In this document: in pieces, positions 35,051 through 42,887 of the stretch | Layout of the letters: each line of letters begins with the position of its first letter | Position numbering within the stretch: the stretch's first letter is position 1 | Notes under the pieces: model-generated | Told to the model about the DNA's origin: nothing | The model's database searches: none | The model's input: only the letters and a program-made list of their open reading frames with translations | Translations under genes and position numbers: made by a program | NCBI RefSeq assembly: GCF_902706285.1 | Contig: NZ_CACSKD010000010.1 | Coordinates: forward strand, 150,186 to 214,185 | DNA length: 64,000 bases | Reading direction: 5' to 3' | From: Rhizobium sp. 18055 | Lineage (GTDB): Bacteria; Pseudomonadota; Alphaproteobacteria; Rhizobiales; Rhizobiaceae

Positions 35051-36646
35051 TCAGGCCTTGCTCGGCACAGCGTCAGCCAATGCCGTTTCGCCGACAGCCG
35101 CTTCGGCCGCCGCGATTTCGCCCTTGCGCTTGGCGATCATGTCGCCGATCGGCGGTCCCTGGAAACGCTTCTTCTCGAGCGTGAACCAGACGACGATAGC
35201 CAGAACGATGAAGCCGACGGTGACGCCCAGGACCTTGTCGTTCGGCGGCTGGATCGCGATGTAGATGATCAGGATCATGCCAAGCGTTGCCAGCACGCCC
35301 ATCGCCTTGAAGACGCCGCCACCGATATTCCACGGGCCGGGTGCCGGCCATTTTGCCGTGCCGTAGGCAAACATGCCGAGCACGATCGGAAACAGGAACG
35401 ACAGGAACAGGAAGATCAGCGTCGCATTGACGACGGTGACATAGAGGCTGGCTTCGCCGACCGAGATGAACAAGGCACCCCAGACGAACAGGCTTTCAAG
35501 CGCAGCACCGGTCCAGATCGCCGCAACGGGCGTGCGGAACTTCGGGCTGACGCTTGCCAGCATTTTCGAACCAAACGGAATGCCGCCATCGCGCGAAAAC
35601 GCATAGATCATCCGCGAGCAAGACGTGACCGTCGCCAGACCGCAAAGGAACTGCGCGATGAAGATGGCGATGTAGAGCAACGTCACCAGCCAGGCGGGCA
35701 TGATTGCGTTGATCGTCATGAAGAACACACCCCAGCCCTGCTTGGCGCCTTCGGCCATATCGGGAATGGCAATGACGAAGGAGGACAGCATGACCCAGCC
35801 GGCCAGCGACGACCAGATGACGGCAGACACCATCGAGCGCGGCACCGAAATGGCCGCCTTCTTGGTTTCTTCCGACGTATGGGCAGACGCGTCGTAACCC
35901 GTGATCGTATAGATCGGCAGCAGCAGACCGAGGCCGAAAATATACCACATGCTATCCGACTGCGGCCAAACGGAGCCACCAGCCTCACCGGAATTGTTGG
36001 TGAACGTCCACAGGCGCGAGAAATCATGCGTCGGTGCGAAGTAGAAGCACGCAATCGTCAGGACCGCTGCCGTGACCAGGATCAGCGAACCGGAAAAATC
36101 GGTGAGCTTGGCCGTCAGGCCGATACCGAAATGGTTGATCGCCGCCTGAACGATGGTGAACAGCACCACGAGAACGACCTGCATGCCCGGCGAGACGACG
36201 CCCGCGGCATCGGCGATGCCCAGTTGCGCACCGAACGTGCCGCCGAGGAAAAGAGCGGTACCGATGTTGATCGCGCCCAGAACGGTGATCAGGCCGAGCA
36301 GGTTAAGCCATGCCGTCAGCCAGCCGGTAAAGCGCGTGCCGAGGATGGAGCTCCAGTGATAGAGGCCGCCAGCCGTTGGGTAGGCCGACGAAATCTGCGC
36401 CATGCCGAGTGCGAAGAACAAGGAAATGATGCAGCCGACCGGCCAGCCGATGCCGATCGCGGCACCGCCGACGCCAGAGGTCGCCTGCGCCAGTGAATTG
36501 ATGCCGCCTGAAAGAATGCAAATAATTGAAAATGAAATTGCGAAGTTCGAAAACGAACTCATCCGCCGTTCGAGTTCCTGGGCATAGCCCATGGAATGCA
36601 GGACGTTGACGTCCTGCTTCTTGTCCAGTTCCGAGTAATCGGACAT
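35051..36646 (-). CDS. APC family amino-acid/amine permease
   Basis: A 531-residue inner-membrane importer with twelve predicted helices. NFAISFSIICILSGGINSLA opens helix 1; GWPVGCIISLFFALGMAQIS and YPTAGGLYHWSSILGTRFTG form helix 2 and its loop, typical of the amino acid/choline/GABA transporter branch (UGA4/BAT1-like). ITGYDASAHTSEETKKAAIS is the conserved cytoplasmic loop. The N-terminal 35 and C-terminal 45 residues are hydrophilic. Substrate class amines or amino acids is known for the family; an amine that feeds the GS-like ligase is inferred from context. ATG 36646 with AGGGGAA upstream. Confidence 0.9.
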   Translation of the reverse strand: MSDYSELDKKQDVNVLHSMGYAQELERRMSSFSNFAISFSIICILSGGINSLAQATSGVGGAAIGIGWPVGCIISLFFALGMAQISSAYPTAGGLYHWSSILGTRFTGWLTAWLNLLGLITVLGAINIGTALFLGGTFGAQLGIADAAGVVSPGMQVVLVVLFTIVQAAINHFGIGLTAKLTDFSGSLILVTAAVLTIACFYFAPTHDFSRLWTFTNNSGEAGGSVWPQSDSMWYIFGLGLLLPIYTITGYDASAHTSEETKKAAISVPRSMVSAVIWSSLAGWVMLSSFVIAIPDMAEGAKQGWGVFFMTINAIMPAWLVTLLYIAIFIAQFLCGLATVTSCSRMIYAFSRDGGIPFGSKMLASVSPKFRTPVAAIWTGAALESLFVWGALFISVGEASLYVTVVNATLIFLFLSFLFPIVLGMFAYGTAKWPAPGPWNIGGGVFKAMGVLATLGMILIIYIAIQPPNDKVLGVTVGFIVLAIVVWFTLEKKRFQGPPIGDMIAKRKGEIAAAEAAVGETALADAVPSKA

Positions 36647-36772
36647 GACGTTCCCCTGTTTAGCGATCACCCGCGGAATTGCGGATGACGATCCAGTGCC
36701 AAAATGCCCGCGACGTTTTCGCCTACGGGCGGCTCGCAGTTAGACTGCTCCCTGGGGTCTTATCTTTTGTTG

Positions 36773-37543
36773 TCAGGCGTCCATGCTCTGCTGGAGCAGC
36801 CTCGTCAGATAGCTGGCCACGACCCCTTGGCCAGCCTGGTCTGCGATCAGGTCGTTGCGGACCTCGATCATTACATTGCGCAATCCGTTCGACAGCCCGT
36901 GCAGAACAAGCGTATGCGTCACGCCGTCTGCAGGGCCATAGGGCTCGTTGCGTTCAACTTTATAGTGCGACGTCCCGGCTGCGGCGGCAAGCATGCCGTC
37001 AGCAAGCCGGCTATCACTATCATGCAGGATGCCGATTTCGACGGCACGAGTCTTTCCGTAATACACCGGCGTAAAACTGTGGACAGTGACGATAATTGTC
37101 TCCTGCCCTTGCGCCGTTCGATCACGAATGAGCGCGCGAATGGCGTCATGAAAGGGAATATACAGAGCCTCGGTCCGCGCTTGCTTATCCGCGTCACTCA
37201 GCGTCGCATTACCCGGAATGTCGTAAACCTCGCTTTTCCCAGGCATCGCGCCTGCCGCTTCCGGCGGCCTGTTGCAATCGTAGATCAAACGCGAAAAACG
37301 CTGATAAACCAAAGTCGCATCAAGCGCTTGCGAGATCTCCCGCGCAACGGCAAGTGCACCCGGATCCCAGGCAATATGGCTGTTCAACGCCTCTTCCGAA
37401 AGGCCCAGTGTTCCGAAGCGGACAGGCAGAAGCCGCGATGCATGCTCGCAAATGACAAGCAACGGGCTGACACCGTTCTGCCTCTCGACCGCGACGCATT
37501 CCCCATCTGCTTCGCCCAGGACTCTCAACTGATCAAGCACCAC
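36773..37543 (-). CDS. N-formylglutamate amidohydrolase family protein
   Basis: A 256-residue zinc hydrolase of the HutG/FGase family. LLVICEHASRLLPVRFG (residues 28-44) holds the Glu-His pair, HIAWDPGALAVAREIS follows, SRLIYDCNRPP and VTVHSFTPVYYGK contain further active-site residues. Family enzymes release formate from N-formyl-glutamate in histidine breakdown, but no hut genes are here. In this cluster it may instead split an N-acyl or gamma-glutamyl product (inference). It is the first gene on the minus strand, facing the RpiR gene across 180 bases, and is separated from the permease by 126 bases. Confidence 0.87.
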   Translation of the reverse strand: MVLDQLRVLGEADGECVAVERQNGVSPLLVICEHASRLLPVRFGTLGLSEEALNSHIAWDPGALAVAREISQALDATLVYQRFSRLIYDCNRPPEAAGAMPGKSEVYDIPGNATLSDADKQARTEALYIPFHDAIRALIRDRTAQGQETIIVTVHSFTPVYYGKTRAVEIGILHDSDSRLADGMLAAAAGTSHYKVERNEPYGPADGVTHTLVLHGLSNGLRNVMIEVRNDLIADQAGQGVVASYLTRLLQQSMDA

Positions 37544-37583
37544 AGTCGCTCCACCACAACTGTTAATAAAATACTTATAAGAA

Positions 37584-37637
37584 AAGAATTCTTCAGGTTC
37601 GAGCCACTGTCAAGCTCACTCTGAAAAATTCTTTTCA
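37584..37637. promoter_or_regulatory. Candidate RpiR operator pair in the divergent promoter region
   Basis: Two A/T palindromes lie 38 bases apart: AAGAATTCTT at 37584-37593 and TGAAAA-N4-TTTTCA at 37622-37637. RpiR/MurR-type regulators commonly bind GAAA..TTTC palindromes, and the regulator gene is transcribed away from this region. The match to an operator is by position and symmetry only. Confidence 0.45.
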
Positions 37638-37722
37638 TGACAGTGGTTGACATGGATTGTGACAGCGTTGTTAACTTTGAGTGGGAAAGTGGCACAAGAC
37701 CAATCCCGGGGAGCAAGATCGC

Positions 37723-38595
37723 GTGACCGTTGCGTCGAAAACAGTTTCGGACGTAATCCACTCGCATTTTGGCGCGCTGACGCGGGCCGAGAAGCAGTTG
37801 GCTGAAAGTCTGCTGGACAACTACCCTGTCTCCGGATTGGGGAGCATCACCACGATTGCCGAAAATGCCGGCGTCTCGACGCCGACGGTCGTGCGGATGG
37901 TGCAGAAGCTCGGCTTCAAGGGCTATCCCGATTTCCAGGCGCATCTGCATCAGGAGGTCGAGGCAACAATTTCCAACCCGATCGCCAAGCACGATCGCTG
38001 GGCCACCAACGCCCCCGGCACCCACATTCTCAACCGGTTTGCCGACGCGATCATCGGCAACCTGCGCCAGACGCTGACCGGCGTCGATACCGCGACCTTC
38101 GACAGCGTCGCGCAGCTCCTGTCCGACCGCAAGCGCAGCCTTTATTTCGTGGGCGGCCGCATCACCGGTGCACTCGCCGAATATTTCTTCACCCACATGC
38201 AGGTCATCCGTCCGAACACGGCACTGCTGTCGGCCAATTCCAGCAGCTGGCCGCAATATGTGCTGAACATGAGCCCGGGCGACCTGCTGATCATTTTCGA
38301 TATCCGCCGCTACGAGCAGGAACTGGTGAGCCTCGCCACCGCAGCCAGCAAGAGTGGCGCGGAGATCATCCTTTTCACCGACCAATGGGCCTCTCCTGCC
38401 GCGAAACTGGCGAAGCATACGTTTCGCGTGCAGATCGAGGCGCCATCGGCCTGGGATTCGTCCGTCGTCACGCTTTTCATCGTCGAGGCACTGATCGAAG
38501 CAGTGCAGAACTCGACATGGGACGAGACGAAGGAGCGCATGAAAACACTGGAGGGACTGTTCGAACAGACCAGGCTCTTCCGCAAACTTGGTTAG
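37723..38595 (+). CDS. MurR/RpiR family transcriptional regulator
   Basis: A 290-residue regulator. Residues 10-80 are the HTH_6 domain (GALTRAEKQLAESLLDNYPV, TTIAENAGVSTPTVVRMVQK, LGFKGYPDFQAHLHQEVE). Residues 125-270 form a SIS domain that would bind a phosphorylated sugar or other ligand (LYFVGGRITGALAEYFFTHM, SPGDLLIIFDIRRYEQELVS). GTG 37723 has GGGGAG upstream; an in-frame GTG at 37681 is an alternative. It is divergent from the hydrolase-permease-ligase series and upstream of an ABC importer, so it could regulate either or both. Confidence 0.88.
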   Translation: MTVASKTVSDVIHSHFGALTRAEKQLAESLLDNYPVSGLGSITTIAENAGVSTPTVVRMVQKLGFKGYPDFQAHLHQEVEATISNPIAKHDRWATNAPGTHILNRFADAIIGNLRQTLTGVDTATFDSVAQLLSDRKRSLYFVGGRITGALAEYFFTHMQVIRPNTALLSANSSSWPQYVLNMSPGDLLIIFDIRRYEQELVSLATAASKSGAEIILFTDQWASPAAKLAKHTFRVQIEAPSAWDSSVVTLFIVEALIEAVQNSTWDETKERMKTLEGLFEQTRLFRKLG

Positions 38596-38774
38596 GAGGG
38601 ACAATCACGACAGGCAAGGATGACGTGGGAAAGAGCGAAGCGGTGTCGTAATTGAAACATCTTCGCCAAATGCCTGCGATACAAAGAAAAATGAACGTCA
38701 TCCAACCGTCACACAAGCTTCACGTAACGTCAGTAACAGCATCGTCGGACACTGAAACCCGAAGGAGAACAACA

Positions 38775-39878
38775 GTGATCTCTAATCTTTCTCGACTGCT
38801 CTCGCTCTCTACAGCAATTGTTGTGGCTTCAACTGCAATTGCTGCTGCAGAGCCTAGCGCAGAACTCATCGCTGCCGCCAAGAAGGAAGGCACGCTGACC
38901 ACTATCGCCCTTCCGCATGACTGGTGCGGCTACGGCGACGTCATTGCCGGCTTCAAGGCAAAGTACGGCCTCGAGGTCAACGAATTGAACCCGGACGCCG
39001 GTTCGGGCGACGAAATCGAAGCGATCAAGGCCAACAAGGGCAACACCGGCCCACAGGCGCCTGACGTCATCGACGTCGGCCTCTCCTTCGGTCCGTCTGC
39101 CAAGGCCGATGGCCTGATCCAGCCTTACAAGGTCTCCACCTGGGACTCGATCCCTGACAGCGCCAAGGATGCCGACGGCTTCTGGTATGGCGACTACTAC
39201 GGCGTTCTTTCCTTCGTGGTGAACACCGATATCGTCAAGGACGTCCCGAAGGATTGGGCTGACCTGAAGAAGTCGGATTACGCCAACAGCATCGCTCTCG
39301 CAGGCGACCCGCGCGCGTCCAACCAGGCCGTGCAGGCTGTTTACGCAGCTGGCATCGCCACCGGTGAAAAAGATCCGACCAAGGCTGGTGAAGCCGGTCT
39401 CGCCTACTTCGCCGAACTCAACAAGGCAGGCAACCTCGTTCCTGTCATCGGCAAGTCCGCTTCGCTGGCTCAGGGCTCGACCCCGATCGTCGTTGCCTGG
39501 GACTACAACGGCCTGTCCTGGCGCGATACGCTGAAGGGCAACCCGCCGGTTGAAGTCGTCGTTCCGGCATCGGGCGTAAACGCCGGTGTTTACGTCCAGG
39601 CGATCTCTGCCTTCGCACCGCACCCGAACGCTGCCAAGCTCTGGATGGAATACCTCTATTCGGACGAAGGTCAGCTCGGCTGGCTGAAGGGCTATTGCCA
39701 CCCGATCCGCTTCAACGATCTGGCTCAGAAGAAGGCCATTCCGCAGGACATGCTCGACAAGCTGCCGCCGGCTGCCGCCTATGAAAAGGCTGTGTTCCCG
39801 ACGCTCGACGAGCAGGCCGCCGGCAAGGCTGCCATCACCACCAAGTGGGACACCGTCGTTGGCGCAAACGTCAAGTAA
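38775..39878 (+). CDS. ABC importer periplasmic substrate-binding protein
   Basis: A 367-residue extracellular solute-binding protein. It starts at GTG 38775, with AAGGAGAAC upstream, and a Sec signal peptide of about 26 residues ends TAIAAAEPSA. The mature protein has AAKKEGTLTTIALPHDWCGY, QAPDVIDVGLSFGPSAKADG, WYGDYYGVLSFVVNTDIVKD and a C-terminal EYLYSDEGQLGWLKGYCHPI, typical of the Fe/polyamine/aminoethylphosphonate-type (cluster D) binding proteins. The two Cys and the acidic pocket do not identify the ligand. A GC-rich hairpin at 39893-39917 follows before the permease gene, as is common behind abundant binding-protein mRNAs. Confidence 0.9.
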   Translation: MISNLSRLLSLSTAIVVASTAIAAAEPSAELIAAAKKEGTLTTIALPHDWCGYGDVIAGFKAKYGLEVNELNPDAGSGDEIEAIKANKGNTGPQAPDVIDVGLSFGPSAKADGLIQPYKVSTWDSIPDSAKDADGFWYGDYYGVLSFVVNTDIVKDVPKDWADLKKSDYANSIALAGDPRASNQAVQAVYAAGIATGEKDPTKAGEAGLAYFAELNKAGNLVPVIGKSASLAQGSTPIVVAWDYNGLSWRDTLKGNPPVEVVVPASGVNAGVYVQAISAFAPHPNAAKLWMEYLYSDEGQLGWLKGYCHPIRFNDLAQKKAIPQDMLDKLPPAAAYEKAVFPTLDEQAAGKAAITTKWDTVVGANVK

Positions 39879-39892
39879 TACCTGACGAACGG

Positions 39893-39917
39893 CCTCTCCG
39901 CCCTCGCGGCGGAGAGG
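39893..39917 (+). terminator. Intercistronic hairpin behind the binding-protein gene
   Basis: Ten-base perfect stem CCTCTCCGCC / GGCGGAGAGG with loop CTCGC, then TTCCCTTT. It lies between the binding-protein stop and the first permease; partial termination or 3'-end stabilisation would raise binding-protein levels over the membrane components. Confidence 0.6.
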
Positions 39918-39951
39918 TTCCCTTTATCTTGCCCCGATAAGGCTGTCCTGA

Positions 39952-40845
39952 ATGAGCACTGCTTCGACATCCGTGGCCAGCACCACGTCCCTGATAAACC
40001 GCGACAGGGTCATCGACTGGCTCGGTATCGCACCGTTCATGATCTTCGCCGCGATGTTCCTCATCGTGCCTACGCTTTATCTGGTCGCAGGTGCTTTCCT
40101 GACGCCCGAGGGCGATCTGACCCTCCAGAACATCGCCGACCTGTTCACGCCGACGATCCTCAGCGCCTACTGGATCAGCATCAAGGTCTCGGTCGCCTCC
40201 GCTCTCGGCGGTGCGCTGATCGGCTTCTTTCTCGCCTGGGCGATCGTGCTCGGCGGTCTGCCGAACTGGGTCCGCTCCGGCCTGCTGACCTTCTCCGGCG
40301 TCGCCTCGAATTTTGCCGGCGTGCCCCTGGCTTTCGCCTTCCTCGCCACACTCGGTCGCACCGGTCTCGTCACCGTGCTGATGCGTGACTGGTTCGGCTT
40401 CAATCTCTATTCGACCGGCTTCAATCTCTTGAGCTTCTTCGGGCTCACCCTCACCTATATGTACTTCCAGATCCCGCTGATGGTGCTGATCCTGACGCCG
40501 GCGCTCGACGGCATGAAGAAGGAGTGGAAGGAAGCGGCCCTGATTCTCGGCGCCACCAACGGCCAGTACTGGCGCAAGGTCGCCTTCCCGATCCTCTGGC
40601 CGAGCCTGATGGGCACCACCCTGCTGCTCTTCGCAAACGCCTTCGGCGCCATCGCCACGGCCTACGCCCTGACCGGCAGTTCGCTGAACATCGTGCCGAT
40701 CCTGCTTTATGCGCAGATCCGCGGCGACGTGCTGCACAATGCCAACCTCGGCTACGCCCTGGCGCTCGGCATGATCGTCATCACCGGCCTTTCGAACCTC
40801 CTCTACATCATGCTGCGCATGCGCGCCGAACGGTGGCAGAAATGA
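39952..40845 (+). CDS. ABC importer permease 1
   Basis: A 297-residue inner-membrane subunit with six predicted helices. The first is APFMIFAAMFLIVPTLYLVA. The cytoplasmic EAA loop reads EWKEAALILGATNGQYWRKV (about residue 195), followed by AFPILWPSLM, which contacts the ATPase. It belongs to the binding-protein-dependent transport family used by spermidine/putrescine and iron systems. It starts 73 bases after the binding-protein stop and its TGA overlaps the ATG of permease 2. It should form a heterodimer with that subunit. Confidence 0.92.
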   Translation: MSTASTSVASTTSLINRDRVIDWLGIAPFMIFAAMFLIVPTLYLVAGAFLTPEGDLTLQNIADLFTPTILSAYWISIKVSVASALGGALIGFFLAWAIVLGGLPNWVRSGLLTFSGVASNFAGVPLAFAFLATLGRTGLVTVLMRDWFGFNLYSTGFNLLSFFGLTLTYMYFQIPLMVLILTPALDGMKKEWKEAALILGATNGQYWRKVAFPILWPSLMGTTLLLFANAFGAIATAYALTGSSLNIVPILLYAQIRGDVLHNANLGYALALGMIVITGLSNLLYIMLRMRAERWQK

Positions 40846-41630
40846 AGACATCACGCCTTGGAGCCTGGATCGCAATTGCCATCGGCGCGATCTATTTCGT
40901 CCTGCCGCTCATCGCCACCATCGAATTCTCCCTGCGCATGCGCCGCGGCGTCTACAGTTTCGACGCCTATGCCTCGGTGTTTTCCGAGCCGCAGTTCCGC
41001 GAGACGTTCGGCTATTCGATGCTGATGGCGCTGCTGACCATCGTCTTCGGCATGCTGCTGGTTGTCCCGACGGCCTACTGGGTCCGTCTGCGCCTGCCGC
41101 AGATCCGTCCGGTCGTCGAGTTCATCACCCTGCTGCCGCTGGTCATCCCGGCGATCGTCATCGTCTTCGGCTATCTCCGCATGTACAACTCGTCCTCGGC
41201 CCTGCCGCTGACGGGCTCTACCACCGGCACCAACATCCTCCTGATGTTCTCCTATATCACGCTGTCGATGCCCTACATGTACCGTGCCGTCGATACCGCC
41301 ATGCGCGCCATCGACGTCCGCACGCTGACCGAAGCTGCCGAAAGCCTCGGGGCAAGCTGGCTCACCATCATGTTCAAATGCATTTTCCCCAACGTCATGA
41401 GCGGCGTGCTCTCAGGCGCCTTCATCACGCTTGCCATCGTCATGGGTGAATTCACCATGGCGGCATTGCTCAATCGTCCGGCTTTCGGCCCCTATCTGCA
41501 GCTCGTCGGCGCCAACCGCGCCTATGAGCCGTCGGCTCTGGCGGTCATCGCCTTCTCGATTACCTGGCTCAGCATGGGCCTTCTTCAACTCGTCTCCCGC
41601 TTCCACCGAGCCGCTCCGGCCAAGTCGTAA
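40842..41630 (+). CDS. ABC importer permease 2
   Basis: A 262-residue inner-membrane subunit with six predicted helices (GAWIAIAIGAIYFVLPLIAT first). The EAA loop is LTEAAESLGASWLTIMFKCI (about 165-184). A motif after it, FPNVMSGVLSGAFITLAIVM, matches PotC-type permeases. It starts inside the permease 1 stop (ATGA), and the ATPase gene follows after 14 bases, so all four importer genes 38775-42706 form one operon. The ligand is unknown; amines, phosphonates or iron are the usual substrates in this branch. Confidence 0.92.
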   Translation: MKTSRLGAWIAIAIGAIYFVLPLIATIEFSLRMRRGVYSFDAYASVFSEPQFRETFGYSMLMALLTIVFGMLLVVPTAYWVRLRLPQIRPVVEFITLLPLVIPAIVIVFGYLRMYNSSSALPLTGSTTGTNILLMFSYITLSMPYMYRAVDTAMRAIDVRTLTEAAESLGASWLTIMFKCIFPNVMSGVLSGAFITLAIVMGEFTMAALLNRPAFGPYLQLVGANRAYEPSALAVIAFSITWLSMGLLQLVSRFHRAAPAKS

Positions 41631-41644
41631 GGTATCTGGTTTTC

Positions 41645-42706
41645 ATGGCTTTTCTCGAACTCGCAAACCTCAAGAAATCCTTCGGCAGCACCAAGGTCGT
41701 GCATGACTTCAACATGCAGATCGAAAAAGGCGAATTCATTTCGTTCCTGGGCCCGTCAGGCTGTGGCAAGACGACCGTCCTGCGCATGATCGCCGGCTTC
41801 GAAACACCGACAGCGGGCAGCATCGTCATCGGCGGCAAGGAACAGGGCAATCTGAAGCCGAACAAGCGCAATATCGGCATGGTCTTCCAGGCCTACGCGC
41901 TATTCCCCAACATGACCGTTCACGACAACGTCGCCTTCGGCCTGAAGATCGCCGGGGCGCAGGCAGCCGAAGTCGACAGCCGCGTCAAGGAGATGCTGAG
42001 CCTCATCAAGCTCGACCATCTCGCCGATCGCTATCCCTACCAGCTCTCGGGCGGCCAACAGCAGCGCGTCGCACTTGCCCGCGCGCTCGCCGTCAAGCCG
42101 CAGGTCCTGCTGCTCGACGAGCCGCTGTCGGCTCTCGACGCCAAGATCCGCGTGTCGCTGCGCGAAGAAATCCGCGCCATCCAGCAGAAGCTCGGCATCA
42201 CCACCGTCTTCGTCACCCACGACCAGGAAGAGGCGCTGTCGATCTCCGATCGCATCGTCGTCATGAATGGTGGCCGGGCAGACCAGATCGGCACGCCCTT
42301 CGAAATCTACAACACGCCCGCCACCCGCTTCGTCGCCTCCTTCGTCGGCACGCTGAACATCATCGGGGCCAAAGTCGTCGATCCCGCGGTCAATCGCATC
42401 CAGATCGGTGATCAGGGCGTGACGCTGAAGCAGTCGATCGCCGCCTTCAAGGCCGGCGACACGGTCTCACTGGCGCTGCGCCCGGAAGCCGGTTCGCTCT
42501 CCGATACGCTACCGAGCGATACGGCGCTCACCGGCACCGTGGTCTCCGCCCACTTCCTCGGCTCGGTCATCCGCACCCGGATGAATGTCGGCGGCAACGT
42601 CATCTCCTTCGACATGTTCAACAGCCCCGGCGTCAAGCCGCCGGCAACCGGCGAAACCGTCACGCTGCGCTTCATGGCAGCCGACCTGCTGGTCATCAAG
42701 GACTGA
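41645..42706 (+). CDS. ABC importer ATP-binding protein
   Basis: A 353-residue PotA/FbpC-type ATPase. Walker A FLGPSGCGKTT at 34-44, Q-loop NIGMVFQAYALFPNMTVHDN, signature YQLSGGQQQRVALARALAVK, Walker B VLLLDEPLSALDAKIR and the H-loop TVFVTHDQEEALSI are intact. The C-terminal 110 residues are a TOBE_2 domain, which in this family can bind ligand or inhibitor. It energises the importer made by the two permeases before it. A GC-rich hairpin without U-run (42731-42752) lies behind it. Confidence 0.94.
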   Translation: MAFLELANLKKSFGSTKVVHDFNMQIEKGEFISFLGPSGCGKTTVLRMIAGFETPTAGSIVIGGKEQGNLKPNKRNIGMVFQAYALFPNMTVHDNVAFGLKIAGAQAAEVDSRVKEMLSLIKLDHLADRYPYQLSGGQQQRVALARALAVKPQVLLLDEPLSALDAKIRVSLREEIRAIQQKLGITTVFVTHDQEEALSISDRIVVMNGGRADQIGTPFEIYNTPATRFVASFVGTLNIIGAKVVDPAVNRIQIGDQGVTLKQSIAAFKAGDTVSLALRPEAGSLSDTLPSDTALTGTVVSAHFLGSVIRTRMNVGGNVISFDMFNSPGVKPPATGETVTLRFMAADLLVIKD

Positions 42707-42730
42707 CATCTCGATATCCCGATGACGAAA

Positions 42731-42752
42731 GGCGCCGCCCATTCGCGGCGCC
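42731..42752 (+). terminator. Weak hairpin after the ABC importer operon
   Basis: Eight-base perfect stem GGCGCCGC / GCGGCGCC with loop CCATTC, 24 bases after the ATPase stop. It is followed by TGTCGCATTTG, with no real U-run, so efficient termination is doubtful. Confidence 0.35.
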
Positions 42753-42887
42753 TGTCGCATTTGCGGCTTTACCACACAGGCGCACCCGATCGCCAAACGT
42801 GCATCGGCAGCGCAGAAATCACTTGAAATGCCGGCCTCATTGCGCGACGACGACGCAAACAATGTCAGCTCGGTAAAATTCAGCACC

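Noticed and set aside
34751..36496. A 581-codon plus-strand frame opposite the APC permease gene.
   Set aside because: Extremely Arg/Asp/His-rich, the usual antisense of a membrane protein.
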